From NCBI GenBank assembly GCA_010093635.1, contig MU006787.1:764588-828587 (forward strand): DNA of 64,000 nucleotides. The letters run 5' to 3'. Below, piece after piece: positions 43,954-53,186 of this stretch. The notes beneath the pieces are model-generated. The model saw nothing but the letters and a program-made list of their open reading frames with translations, ran no database searches and was not told where the DNA came from. Numbering within the stretch: the stretch's first letter is position 1; each line of letters opens with the position of its first letter. The DNA is from Massarina eburnea CBS 473.64 (Eukaryota > Ascomycota > Dothideomycetes > Pleosporales > Massarinaceae). The position numbers and the translations under genes were made by a program.

Positions 43954-45087
43954 ATGAACAAAATCCTACTTGTCGGCGCCACAGGCTACGTCGGAGGCAC
44001 CGTGCTCACACAGCTCCTATCGAGCACCTCACCCGCCCTCCAAAGCCAGGTCTTCGACGTCGTTGTCCGCAAACCCGAACAAGTACAAAAGTTGCAAGAA
44101 GAATACGGCGATCGCGTGCGTGCCTTCCAGTGGCTGGGTCTGGACGACACGGCGTTCATTGAAAGACTGGCAGGGGATTACGATATCATCGTCAACACCG
44201 GGACTGGCTTCCACGCTGCAGCTGCCATTGCATTCGTACAAGGACAAGCCCATCGAATCACAGCCGGATCTCTGCATACGCCCTGGTATATAAATCTCTC
44301 TGGATGCACCAATCTAGCGACGCTACCATTTTCGCAACCCCCGGTACCGATACGGCGGTGGGATGATTTGGAGGACGGTGCTGCCATTTTCGAACAGTTG
44401 AAGAAGCTCGAATCACAAGATTCGTATCCGCAACGAAAAGCCGAACTTGGAGTCCTGGAACTAGGGGAAAGGACGGGTGTACAGGCCGTAAGCGTAAACG
44501 TACCGGTCGTCTTTGGGGAAGGCGAGGGACTATTCAATAAACAAGGTACTATTATCCCCCGCGTCATGAACTATGCCTTGCAGCATGGCTATGGCTTCAA
44601 GCTCAACGAGACCGCCAACTTCGACCGCGTCCATGTCGCTGACTGCGCGAAAATCTTTGAGCTTCTTGTGCGCGCTATCCTAGAGCGTCCGGATCGCGGC
44701 ATAGGCTTTATCCCCGTGAACGAGAAAGGCGTCATCTTCGCTGAAGCGGGTCACATCACTATCAGGGAACTCAATCAGTGCTGTCTCGATCTACTTTTCG
44801 AAGAGGGATTGTTGCCGAAAGAAGGTGGCCCGTTGAAGAAGGAGATACGTCTTTGTTCGGTGCAGGAACTTGCCGATAAGATCGCTCTAGGAAGAACAAG
44901 TATTGCTGAGCGCTCGTGGGCTGGGTACAAGTTTACCAATTCCTCAGTGGCAAGGAAGGTGCTGGGATGGAAACCGACGAGACTAGACGAGGCCTGGAGA
45001 CAGGACTTCAAGGACGAGCTAGCTGCGATGAAGGAAGGACGGAGGATATTCACTTTCGCGGGAGTTATTGGGGCGGAGACGAAGTAA
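43954..45087 (+). CDS. NAD(P)-binding Rossmann-fold oxidoreductase (NmrA/extended-SDR type)
   Basis: A single exon of 377 aa. The N-terminus MNKILLVGATGYVGGTVLTQ is the GxxGxxG dinucleotide-binding motif of atypical and extended SDRs. DYDIIVNTGTGFHAAAA and YINLSGCTNL follow in the positions of the second and third strands, then AVSVNVPVVFGEGEGLFNKQ and a FDRVHVADCAKIFELLV block typical of epimerase/NmrA-like proteins. No classical YxxxK is obvious. Similar fungal proteins are annotated as NAD-dependent epimerases/dehydratases or regulators; the substrate cannot be told. It has no targeting signal. Confidence 0.85.
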   Translation: MNKILLVGATGYVGGTVLTQLLSSTSPALQSQVFDVVVRKPEQVQKLQEEYGDRVRAFQWLGLDDTAFIERLAGDYDIIVNTGTGFHAAAAIAFVQGQAHRITAGSLHTPWYINLSGCTNLATLPFSQPPVPIRRWDDLEDGAAIFEQLKKLESQDSYPQRKAELGVLELGERTGVQAVSVNVPVVFGEGEGLFNKQGTIIPRVMNYALQHGYGFKLNETANFDRVHVADCAKIFELLVRAILERPDRGIGFIPVNEKGVIFAEAGHITIRELNQCCLDLLFEEGLLPKEGGPLKKEIRLCSVQELADKIALGRTSIAERSWAGYKFTNSSVARKVLGWKPTRLDEAWRQDFKDELAAMKEGRRIFTFAGVIGAETK

Positions 45088-45522
45088 CTGCGCTATGTAG
45101 TGAGTTGGTATAGTTGTTTCGGTCACGGGTCGGCAATTGGTGGTACTCACAATTGCCTAAATCGGGACTTCGGAAGGTTCGCCCGCTCAATCTATGTGTA
45201 GATCAAGTTTGAGCAAGCCTCTCCAAGCTTTATTCAAGCTTTCCAATCATGATCGCTCTCGCAGCGATCCTTCGCCCGATTGAACTGCATCCCTGCTCCA
45301 CCATGTAGACGAGCTGGTCCCTGACATGCCGACTTTGTGGCATCGTCCAAGACTCTCGATATGATCTTCCACTTCATGTATATGAGAGTAGCGACATGAT
45401 TTATATGAGGATTTCTTCCACCACTGGTATTTCCGGTGCCCGCGAGTATTTAGTGGTGTTGCCCGGCCCTTCTTCAGCACTGCCGCATTCATTACACCCC
45501 AAAACTACGCCTCTTTTTCAAT
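45088..45522. other. Spacer / GH5 promoter
   Basis: 435 bp with no additional feature seen. Confidence 0.4.
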
Positions 45523-46861
45523 ATGAAGTCCACCGTCTTCGCCCTCACTGCGCTCCTCTCGCCGGCGCTTGCCGCCCCAACAGCTCGCGCAACCAAGGTC
45601 CAATATGCCGGTGTAAACATCGCGGGCTTCGACTTCGGCTGCGCAACCGACGGGACATGCTCCCTGACGGGCACGTCCAAGCCTTATGACATTGTTTCTG
45701 GTGCCAACGCTCTCGGCCAGATGAACCACTTCGTCAAAGACGACACGCTGAACACATTTCGTCTACCCGTTGGATGGCAGTTTCTGACCAATGGACAGCT
45801 GGGTGGACAGCTCAACTCGAACAACGCTGGCCAGTATGACAGGCTCGTCCAGGGCTGTTTGAACTCGGGCGCAGCGTTATGCATCATAGATATCCACAAC
45901 TACGCAAGGTGGAACGGGAAGATTGTAGGACAAGGTGGTCCAACGAATGCGCAACTGGCCGATCTGTGGAAGCAGCTCGCCACCAAGTATGGGAAGAACA
46001 GCAAAATTGCTTTTGGTGTGATGAACGAGCCGCATGATGTGCCCGTAAGAAATTTATTTCGCTATCGGTTAAGTTTAGGGTTATGTGGAACTAGGAAGCA
46101 TGCCGGTGCATCGACTGACGTGGGGCGTAGGATATCAAGGCTTGGGCAGCTACCGTCCAAGAAGTTGTTACCGCAATTCGCAGTGCTGGCGCAACGAGCA
46201 ACATTATCCTCCTTCCTGGGAATAACTGGACGTCTGCCGAGACTTATGTGTCCTCGGGTTCTGCAGAGGCGCTTGCAGCAGTGACGAATCCCGATAACTC
46301 GACATCGAATTTGATCATGGATGTGCACAAATATCTCGACACCGACAACTCCGGAACACACACCGAGTGCGTAAAGGACAACATCGATAACGCATTCAAG
46401 CCATTGGCGGACTGGCTGAGGACCAACAAGCGACAAGCCATGCTCGTAAGTGGCAGAGTTGTAAGTGCATGTAAGACTGACTGACCCGGTAAATAGACCG
46501 AGAGTGGTGGGGGGAACACTGCGAGTTGCCAAAAATACATGTGTTCGCAGATCCAGTATCTCAAGTAAGTCTGTCTTGTGTATCGGAGGGGGCCTTGTTC
46601 TAACAAAAGTCAGCCAAAACTCAGACGTCTACCTCGGCTACACTGGATGGGCCGCGGGAGGTTTCGCCCAGTCTTATGAACTAAATGAGACTCCTACGCA
46701 GAATGGGAACTCGTGGACCGGTACGTAATCATATTGTAACGTCTCCAACAATGTGCCATGCACTGGTACTTCTTTGGATGAGCTTTGCTGACTCTGTACC
46801 CGAAACTCTAGATACCAGCCTTGTGAAGTCGTGCATCGTGGGGGCCTGGAAGGGCGCGTGA
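45523..46861 (+). CDS. Secreted GH5 endo-beta-1,4-glucanase (cellulase)
   Basis: Five exons (45523-46044, 46131-46445, 46497-46564, 46614-46720, 46812-46861) give 353 aa. It hydrolyses internal beta-1,4 bonds of cellulose. A signal peptide (MKSTVFALTALLSPALA) leads directly to the barrel; there is no cellulose-binding module. Motifs are GVNIAGFDFGCATDGTC, FRLPVGWQFLT, CIIDIHNYARWNG, the acid/base Glu169 in FGVMNEPHD, IILLPGNNWTSAETY, MDVHKYLDTDNSGTHTEC, the nucleophile Glu281 in MLTESGGGNTASC, and VYLGYTGWAAGGF. This series is that of fungal GH5_5 endoglucanases (Trichoderma EG II type). Intron 4 is introner-like and lies just before the last 16 codons. Confidence 0.95.
46721..46811 (+). other. 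Introner-like intron in the GH5 gene
   Basis: 91-bp intron, donor GTACGTA, branch-like GCTTTGCTGACT, acceptor CTCTAG. Its 3' 54 bases match those of the last WD40-gene intron at 42 of 54 positions without gaps; most differences are transitions. Confidence 0.75.
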
Positions 46862-47652
46862 ATGGGCCTAATGATCGACAACTAGAGATATGTGTGCATA
46901 GTAAAATTGAACATGCATCAGCACTTTCGTACGAATGACCCATTTCTGGCTTGCTTAATCGTTAGTAAACTAGAATCTGATGCAGTGTAAGCCTTGGTAT
47001 TTGGTCAGCTTCGCTGACCTCGTCCCACTTTGAGCAGGGCACGGAAGACGGATTCCGTACGGGAATTTGATTGAAACTAAATCTCCGTTTCGTGAGGCTA
47101 GGTTCTTGGTACAGAGGTAGCCGCTGGTCATTGCATGTTTGGCGACAACTCGAAGTTTGTGAAATCGCGGGTTTGAAGATACCTTTACGACTCAAAGTGC
47201 GCAGGTGTGAGTGCGACATGGATTGTTCATGGGTGACTCGGTGTGAGATGTCAGGCGTGCAGTAGTAAAGTAAAATCGGTGTTGTGGATACGTTTCGTCG
47301 GACGCCGCTGATGTAAACTAACCGCGTCTAGACTAGTACTTCACGGCCTTCCCCAAACTACATCCTTCAACGTACTCCGGGATGACGGCCCTACTCTAAG
47401 TGGGCGATATGTATGAAACTGGCCCAATCGGAGCCTTTTCGCTATAGCGATCTGATGCGAGCAATGGAGATCCGTGAGGCTATGGCGTTTACTCAGCCGC
47501 CTTTGTATGACCGTCCAACTCCCATAATACCACTGGTCAACATATGCCGGCATTTAGATATTCCTTTTTGTTCCTTCCTCCTCCTTTCTCCTCCCGTATC
47601 CGATTAATGTTCAAGTTTGCATCTGTTTTCAGTGCCGGTTCACCCACCTACC
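46862..47652. other. Spacer
   Basis: 791 bp. A perfect 7-bp stem with a 3-base loop (GGTCAGCTTCGCTGACC, 47003-47019) lies downstream of the cellulase gene. Pyrimidine-rich sequence precedes the next start. No gene is supported. Confidence 0.4.
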
Positions 47653-49029
47653 ATGTCGAATAATTGTTTGACGAATCCAGAAACACAAGAGAGGGATTGT
47701 GCCGATGAGAACCCATCACAGTCAAGCGGGATTCCTTCCTCGTTGACGGGCTGGAACCCGGTGACTAGTTTGGGGATACCTACTGGGACAACTGCAAGTG
47801 TCACCGGAGAGGGCGGTGGTGAATCTACCCAGGCACCGACGCCAGCTAGCTCGACCAGTGCGCCGATTTCTTCAACAACAGGTGGAACAGTACCGAATGC
47901 AAATCACCCAAATACCTCAAACCTGCCTGCCACATCACCAACAACTGCGACTGCAATCCCTTCCTCGAGTGGAATAGCCCCAGGTGCCGTTGCCGGTATC
48001 GCCATTGCGACCACAATTCTCGGAGCCGCAATCGCGTTCATCGCTGCCTTCTTTATATTCAAACGCCACAGAGACTCTCAGAAGGCTTACGGTGGCACGA
48101 GAGAAACGACACCCGATCTCGTTGCATCGTTAAAAGGAGAGGGGAATCACAAATCTTACGTTAGCATATCACAGAGCATAGCGACACCTCCCGCAGCTGC
48201 TTCATCGCTTTCTCTGTCGGCGAAACGAAATGGAGAAATTAATCTAGCTAGCCTAGCCAACTCCTCGGACTTCCTGGCAAGCGTTCTCCCCGCAGCAGCG
48301 GATGAGGTGACTGTGAAGAATCGATGTGCGACTCTGTTCAATCAAATCTTACACCATGTCGAAAGTTACTATCGAGATGTCGACGCGACAATCACGCCTA
48401 CTATGGAGCACGATTTGGCACGATTTGGGAGTGAGTCACTGAGCATGGTGGGAATTCTTCGGCACTCTGCGATGCCTACAATGGCCATAAAACACGCACT
48501 GGCAGGCTTCATAATGAGCATCGTGTCACCGGAGGGCGAGGAGCAGGCAACGTTATTCCCAACGGAGATCACGGGTATCAAGAGAAATGAACGTTCCACA
48601 GAGAGACCTGGTATGTTACCCACCGCTCCCACTAGCAGCGCACTAACCCATGTCTCAGAAGACCACGCTGCCTACATCCTCTACAAACGCTTATCTGTGC
48701 ACCTTCACACCCCCGACATCGCTTCCATCGCCTCCCAGCAGTCCGACATCCGCGAAGCGGCAGGGCTTTTCGCACTTACTTTTTTCCCGTGGGCAAATCC
48801 CAGTCTCTCTGAGCAAGAGAAGGACGAAGATCTGGCTAAGATCATGAGAAGCGCGTTGGACATAAGTATATGGCTATATGGCCAACCGTATCAGTACGAA
48901 TTCATGTGGGAGGATGTTGGATTTCGGGGCACGGCAATCACTCCAGGTCTGACTAGAACGACGGACTCAAGGGGGAGGATAGGTACGCCGCAGGTCCTGC
49001 TAGAGCCGATTGTTGTAGCGACTCGGTGA
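47653..49029 (+). CDS. Single-pass membrane protein with Ser/Thr-rich ectodomain
   Basis: 442 aa after removal of a 48-bp intron (48611-48658) that is in frame and stop-free, with GTATGT donor, CTAAC branch and CAG acceptor. The order is a short Cys-containing N-terminus (MSNNCLTNPETQERDC), a Ser/Thr/Pro-rich stretch of ~100 residues likely O-mannosylated, one transmembrane helix (GAVAGIAIATTILGAAIAFI) followed by FKRHRDSQK, and a ~290-residue cytoplasmic part with FNQILHHVESYYRDVDATI and ALDISIWLYGQPYQYEFMW. The layout is common in fungi and resembles wall-stress-sensor-like surface proteins, but no WSC or known cytoplasmic domain is seen. No signal peptide is visible at this start; an upstream coding exon may be missing. 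Confidence 0.75.
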   Translation: MSNNCLTNPETQERDCADENPSQSSGIPSSLTGWNPVTSLGIPTGTTASVTGEGGGESTQAPTPASSTSAPISSTTGGTVPNANHPNTSNLPATSPTTATAIPSSSGIAPGAVAGIAIATTILGAAIAFIAAFFIFKRHRDSQKAYGGTRETTPDLVASLKGEGNHKSYVSISQSIATPPAAASSLSLSAKRNGEINLASLANSSDFLASVLPAAADEVTVKNRCATLFNQILHHVESYYRDVDATITPTMEHDLARFGSESLSMVGILRHSAMPTMAIKHALAGFIMSIVSPEGEEQATLFPTEITGIKRNERSTERPGMLPTAPTSSALTHVSEDHAAYILYKRLSVHLHTPDIASIASQQSDIREAAGLFALTFFPWANPSLSEQEKDEDLAKIMRSALDISIWLYGQPYQYEFMWEDVGFRGTAITPGLTRTTDSRGRIGTPQVLLEPIVVATR

Positions 49030-49854
49030 TGAGCGTCACCTACATTTGTATCTGCATGTTTTGCGTTGTTGTTTAGTTGATGATACCCAAGTCTTGTATT
49101 CGCCTATCAAAGCTCTCCGATACTCGCTGTTATTTGCAAAATATTCAATTTTACCAGGCTTTTTTCGTGCACTGACTAATCATATCGAGAATGATGGGCT
49201 GGTGGGTTCGTTTGTCTTATCGAAATTGAGCTGGACAACCTGGGGAGCTGAGTATGCACACTGCCGATAAAGATGGGATTCTTGTAACGATACCAGGCCG
49301 AGCTCGTCTTCAATGTTTTAAATGTCAGGTAGGAAGTAGGTAAGTACCTAAGCATCTACTCAGGCATATGGTATATACATATTACGAATAGTATGCTGCA
49401 ACCCCCCTAATTTGCCCGACTCGATCAAAGCAAAGTATACTTTAAAGTAGTGGACCGTGTAACACACACTGATAGAGGACTCGCAGCTTTCGCAACCGCT
49501 CCTCATCATCAGTCACGCACCCTGTACCCATCGCACAATAATCTCTTGTTCCTTACCGCCTCGATGATCATGATGGGTATGATGCCATGGGTATGAAATG
49601 AGACACTTTTAAACAAACAGAATGTAAATGAGATGCACGCAGGCGCTCGAGCTCTGGTAAAGAGATACCTGAGTATCCATCCATATATAAAGCGTGGGAA
49701 GTTACACAGTCTTCTCCACAATACCCTCACAAAAAAAAGGAACTTGAATCGACTCCAACTTCCAGTCAACTTCTGTCATATTCGCTCTATCTCCTGCTTT
49801 GACACTCATTCCTTCCATATTCTTATTCGAAACCCTTCAACCAAAGCCTTCCCA
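49030..49854. other. Spacer / Bys1-like gene promoter
   Basis: 825 bp with no recognisable protein. The frame of the next gene is open upstream of its ATG but reads as leader. Confidence 0.4.
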
Positions 49855-50589
49855 ATGAATCTCCTCACGCGCAAGTCTTCAAGAAACCCACCACACCACC
49901 CACTAACACCCCCAGTAATCCTCCCACTCCTCCTCACCCTTGTCCTCGCCATCCCCACGCCCCTCCCAGAAGACGACCCCAACAACGCCGATACCCATCG
50001 CGTCCCCATCGCCGCCATGGTCCGCAACAACTGCCCTTTCTCAATCTGGGTGTACCAAACCATCAAAGCATCCTGCGAGCCCCAATATCCGAGCACCAAA
50101 TACGCCGAAGTGAAGCCAAACTCGCAACTTTGGGTGCGTCTGAATTTACATGCAATCCCGATCTTCTCTTAGATCAATCTACTAACACGCCACACAGCTA
50201 GAAAAACTCTCGTACAACAACTCCTGCGGTATGAGCGTCAAAATGGGTCGTACCCGCCAGGATCTCGTCGATAGCAACGTCTACCAAATCGAATACGTGA
50301 TTGATCCGTCAGGTAAGAACTACCCGATTTTCCACCCCAGGCATCTGCAAGTCAGGTATACTAATTCCAGTGTACAGACAGGATATGGTACAACCTCAGC
50401 CACGTGAATGGGAACCCGTTCCAGGGCCTTTCGAGGTCTCTCAATGTCGTTGGAACTGGGCCTAGGTGCCATCCTTTTTACTGCCTTGCTGGTGACGATG
50501 GTAGTGGATGCGATTGGCGGGCTTCGACGGCGGATCAGTTCGTTGGCACCTGTGATCATGCTGAGGATATTAAGTTTTTCCTCTGCTGA
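49855..50589 (+). CDS. Secreted Bys1/thaumatin-like small Cys-rich protein
   Basis: Exons 49855-50133, 50198-50312 and 50378-50589 give 201 aa. A positively charged start and a hydrophobic segment (VILPLLLTLVLAIPTP) form a signal peptide. The mature part reads VRNNCPFSIWVYQ, SNVYQIEYVID, IWYNLSHVNGNPF, then a Cys-rich end (RCHPFYCLAG, GCDWRAS, GTCDHAEDIKFFLC). The combination NNCPF...QxEY...WYxLSxVNGxPF is that of the Bys1 family, thaumatin-like fungal secreted proteins first known from a yeast-phase gene of Blastomyces. The molecular function is unknown. Eight or more Cys suggest a disulfide-rich extracellular protein. Confidence 0.82.
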
Positions 50590-50871
50590 GGTGGTTGTGT
50601 TTGTGTTTGAGGATTTCTTTTTCAGGTTCAAGGTTATTTTTTGGAGGGTGGATGGTATCAAGGTGTAGGGGCTCTGTTGATTTGAACAAATATCTGCTTC
50701 TAGGGACATGTATAGTGTATATAACTATGGACCAGGCTAGTCCACAGAACATATAAGTAATCATATGTGCATATCAAGACAGCCGTGTATATGTGATCGA
50801 AAACTTGAACAAAGAGAGAGTGTACCCAATCGTGCGTACGATGACTATACACGATCTCATCTACGAAGTTA
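50590..50871. other. Spacer
   Basis: Nothing supported beyond the 3' end of the Bys1-like gene. Confidence 0.4.
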
Positions 50872-51189
50872 CTATTTGCTCTTGCCCTGCATTTCCGAAT
50901 TAACTGTCTCAGTCCCAACCATATACCCAGGCGTAGTTGTTCCAGCACCAACACTCGTCGCCTGCGTCCCCCACAAACTACCCATCGACTCCGTAGAAAC
51001 CCGTTTCTCATCCCTACTCTGGTTACAATTTATGAGCCCATTCATCTTCAAAAGCAGTTCGTTCAGTCGGAAAGGCTTAGCCATGCATTCGTTCTATGCA
51101 TTACGTCAAAATATGCATGATATTCAGAATTAAGGAGTACATACCATTCCTGCTTCCAGTGAGCTGGAATAGGACGCATGCGTATCGGC
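50872..51189 (-). pseudogene. 3' relic of a response-regulator receiver (REC) domain
   Basis: Two exon-like pieces on the minus strand (51189-51145 and 51093-50872) join in phase over a 51-bp intron with GTATGT donor and TAG acceptor. Joined, they read ...SSLEAGMNECMAKPFRLNEL and continue LLKMNGLI, which matches the last third of a receiver domain, including the conserved Lys-Pro. A ~55-residue polar tail and a stop follow. Upstream I find no phospho-acceptor Asp region or kinase, only unrelated sequence up to the next gene. Most likely it is the end of a hybrid histidine kinase or response regulator whose 5' part has been lost; a very diverged full gene is the alternative. Confidence 0.5.
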
Positions 51190-51531
51190 CTGAGATTTCC
51201 ATGCACGAAAAAGAAACTTCCCGATATACTTATAGAATTATTTCTTGTCTATGAGTCTGCCACGCAAAAGTGAGTGGCACTGCGCCCAAAAAGCCACATG
51301 CGAGACGCTTTTCAATATTCCAATATAGGTAATGACTGAAGTGATGGTAGTCATCGAAAACACAGCGGAAAGAGAACAGAAGCGACGAAAAGCAACTCTT
51401 ACTCAGCCTCCCCGCTTCGTGATAAACTGCCGCGAATGGAGATGTGCGCTGCAGGTCTCTGTGAGCTCGAGTGGTTGCCATTGCTTTTTCCGTATCGTCC
51501 GCCGATCATGCTAACTTGTAGCTTGTTGTGA
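51190..51531. other. Spacer upstream of the REC relic
   Basis: 342 bp. An 83-aa minus-strand frame (51230-51481) begins with ATG but has no recognisable content. No REC upstream half is found in any frame. Confidence 0.4.
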
Positions 51532-52854
51532 TTACAGCTTCGCCAGCCCGCCTAGGAATCTCAAATCGTCCCGAGTGATATCTGCTAGGCTCTTCTTTCC
51601 TAGATTGGCCATTGAGTTGTCGGTGTCTGCCAAAAGAGTATCGAGTACATGCTTGACACCCGCCTCGCCACCAATCGCGAGGCCATAGATGTAAGGGCGA
51701 CCAACCAAGACAGCTTTCGCACCTAAGGCGATGGCTTTCAGTATATCCGAGCCCGTTCGTATGCCGCTATCGAAAAGAATAGTCAGGTCCGAGTTTTTGA
51801 CCTTCTCGTCGCCACCAATCTCAGCTAGGGCATCGAGAGATGAGATGGCGCCGTCCAGTTGTCGCCCACCATGATTGGACACCACAATCCCATCCATCTT
51901 GTATTCAATAGCTCTATGCGCGTCTTCCAATGTCTGAATGCCTTTGAGCACAATGGGACCGTCCCAGTACTTCCTCAATGTGGCCAAATGTGACCATTCG
52001 CGGTAGGTGCCAGATGCCACGAGGCTGGTAAAAAGCAATGCCTTCTTCATCGTGGTGGCATGTGTGAGCACTTTCGCGACGCCGGAAATGGTACCAGGGC
52101 GTTTGAGAATGCCCCAAACATCACCAAGCTTTTGTGTTACGCTCCGTGAGTCTTCGGCTTGCATTTCCTCATACATCCTTTGGAAGGCAGGGTCTGAAAA
52201 TCCTACTTGGCATCCTTGACCGTATATGAATGGGAGATATGATTCATCCAAGTCACTCGGTCTCCAACCAATCATGAAGGTGTCGAGTGTGACGACCAGA
52301 ACCTGAAAGCCGCTGTCTTTGATGCGTTTGAGTAAGCTTGCAGTGAACTCCTCAGCTTGGGGAACTGGCCAGTACAGTTGGAACCACCTGTCCCCGTCGC
52401 CATTGGCAGCCGCAACTTGTTCTATAGATCTTGTAGCCGCAGTGGACATCACCATAGGAACTTGAGCGGCTGCGCAAGCTCTCGCCGTCGCCTCTTCGGC
52501 ATCGGGGTGAGCGATTTCTTGTACGCCAATAGGCGCAACAAGAATTGGGCTCTTGTATCGGCGTCCGAAAAGCTCAGTCGATAGGTCGCGTACTGTTGCT
52601 TGTGCTAGCATCCATGGACGTAGTCTGTACCGCTCAAAGGCGGAAATATTTGCCGAATACGTTGATTGGGAGCCGGCCGAGCACGAGATGTAGTTGAAGT
52701 TCTGCAGTGGCAGGACTTCTCGCGCTTGAGCCTCCCATTGTGAAGGCTTGGTGGAGAATTTCGGGCTTCGAAGGCTAGCATATATCTCACGTTGGAACCC
52801 GACGAATGCGTCCGGGTCAGGCTTTGGGTGTGTGTTGATGCCCTTATTTGCCAT
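51532..52854 (-). CDS. FMN-dependent alpha-hydroxyacid oxidase/dehydrogenase (lactate 2-monooxygenase-like)
   Basis: A single exon of 440 aa from the first ATG (the frame continues to a GTG at 52959). Family marks are EIYASLRSPKFSTKPSQWEA, RYKSPILVAPIGVQEIAHPD, a STAATRSIEQVA flavin loop, WFQLYWP, LVVTLDTFMIGWRPSDL, VLKGIQTLEDA, the catalytic His328-Arg pair in VVSNHGGRQLDG, and FDSGIRTGSDILKAIALGAKAVLVGRPYIYG. The enzyme oxidises a 2-hydroxy acid using FMN. The WRPSDLDxSYLPF insert is characteristic of the lactate 2-monooxygenase-like subgroup rather than glycolate oxidase or cytochrome b2 (no heme domain). No peroxisomal C-terminus is seen (ends GGLAKL, though AKL could act as weak PTS1). 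It shares a 332-bp promoter with the diverging phosphatase gene. Confidence 0.92.
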   Translation of the reverse strand: MANKGINTHPKPDPDAFVGFQREIYASLRSPKFSTKPSQWEAQAREVLPLQNFNYISCSAGSQSTYSANISAFERYRLRPWMLAQATVRDLSTELFGRRYKSPILVAPIGVQEIAHPDAEEATARACAAAQVPMVMSTAATRSIEQVAAANGDGDRWFQLYWPVPQAEEFTASLLKRIKDSGFQVLVVTLDTFMIGWRPSDLDESYLPFIYGQGCQVGFSDPAFQRMYEEMQAEDSRSVTQKLGDVWGILKRPGTISGVAKVLTHATTMKKALLFTSLVASGTYREWSHLATLRKYWDGPIVLKGIQTLEDAHRAIEYKMDGIVVSNHGGRQLDGAISSLDALAEIGGDEKVKNSDLTILFDSGIRTGSDILKAIALGAKAVLVGRPYIYGLAIGGEAGVKHVLDTLLADTDNSMANLGKKSLADITRDDLRFLGGLAKL

Positions 52855-53186
52855 TATGGAGATAGGGAGACGAAGTCCTGTCCGGTATGACGAAGGCAGA
52901 GGGGGTTGAGCCGATGCCGAGGTTCGGGGAATTGATGTTCCGACCTGTTGACTCTCCACGGTCTCGCCCGAAAGGCATTCGGTAAAGTATACTTGATAAG
53001 ACTATGAAGGTTTCAATTCCCAGAATGTTATGCTAGAGATTCTCCTTCCGCGAGAGCGAGTATAGCAGGAGCTTGGCACCTGTCGTTCTTTCTAATCCAA
53101 CAACACACACCGACTTTCTGGCTCGTCATCTCTACCATGTCTCCCTTCGCTTCCTGCTTGTCCGGCCGTCCCCAGGCTTCGTTACC
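52855..53186. promoter_or_regulatory. Divergent promoter region
   Basis: 332 bp between head-to-head start codons of the FMN oxidase and the acid phosphatase. No specific operator is recognised. Confidence 0.5.

Noticed and set aside
47003..47019. Perfect 7-bp stem-loop downstream of the cellulase gene
   Set aside because: Looks like a bacterial terminator but has no role of that kind in a fungal nuclear gene; too short to call anything else.
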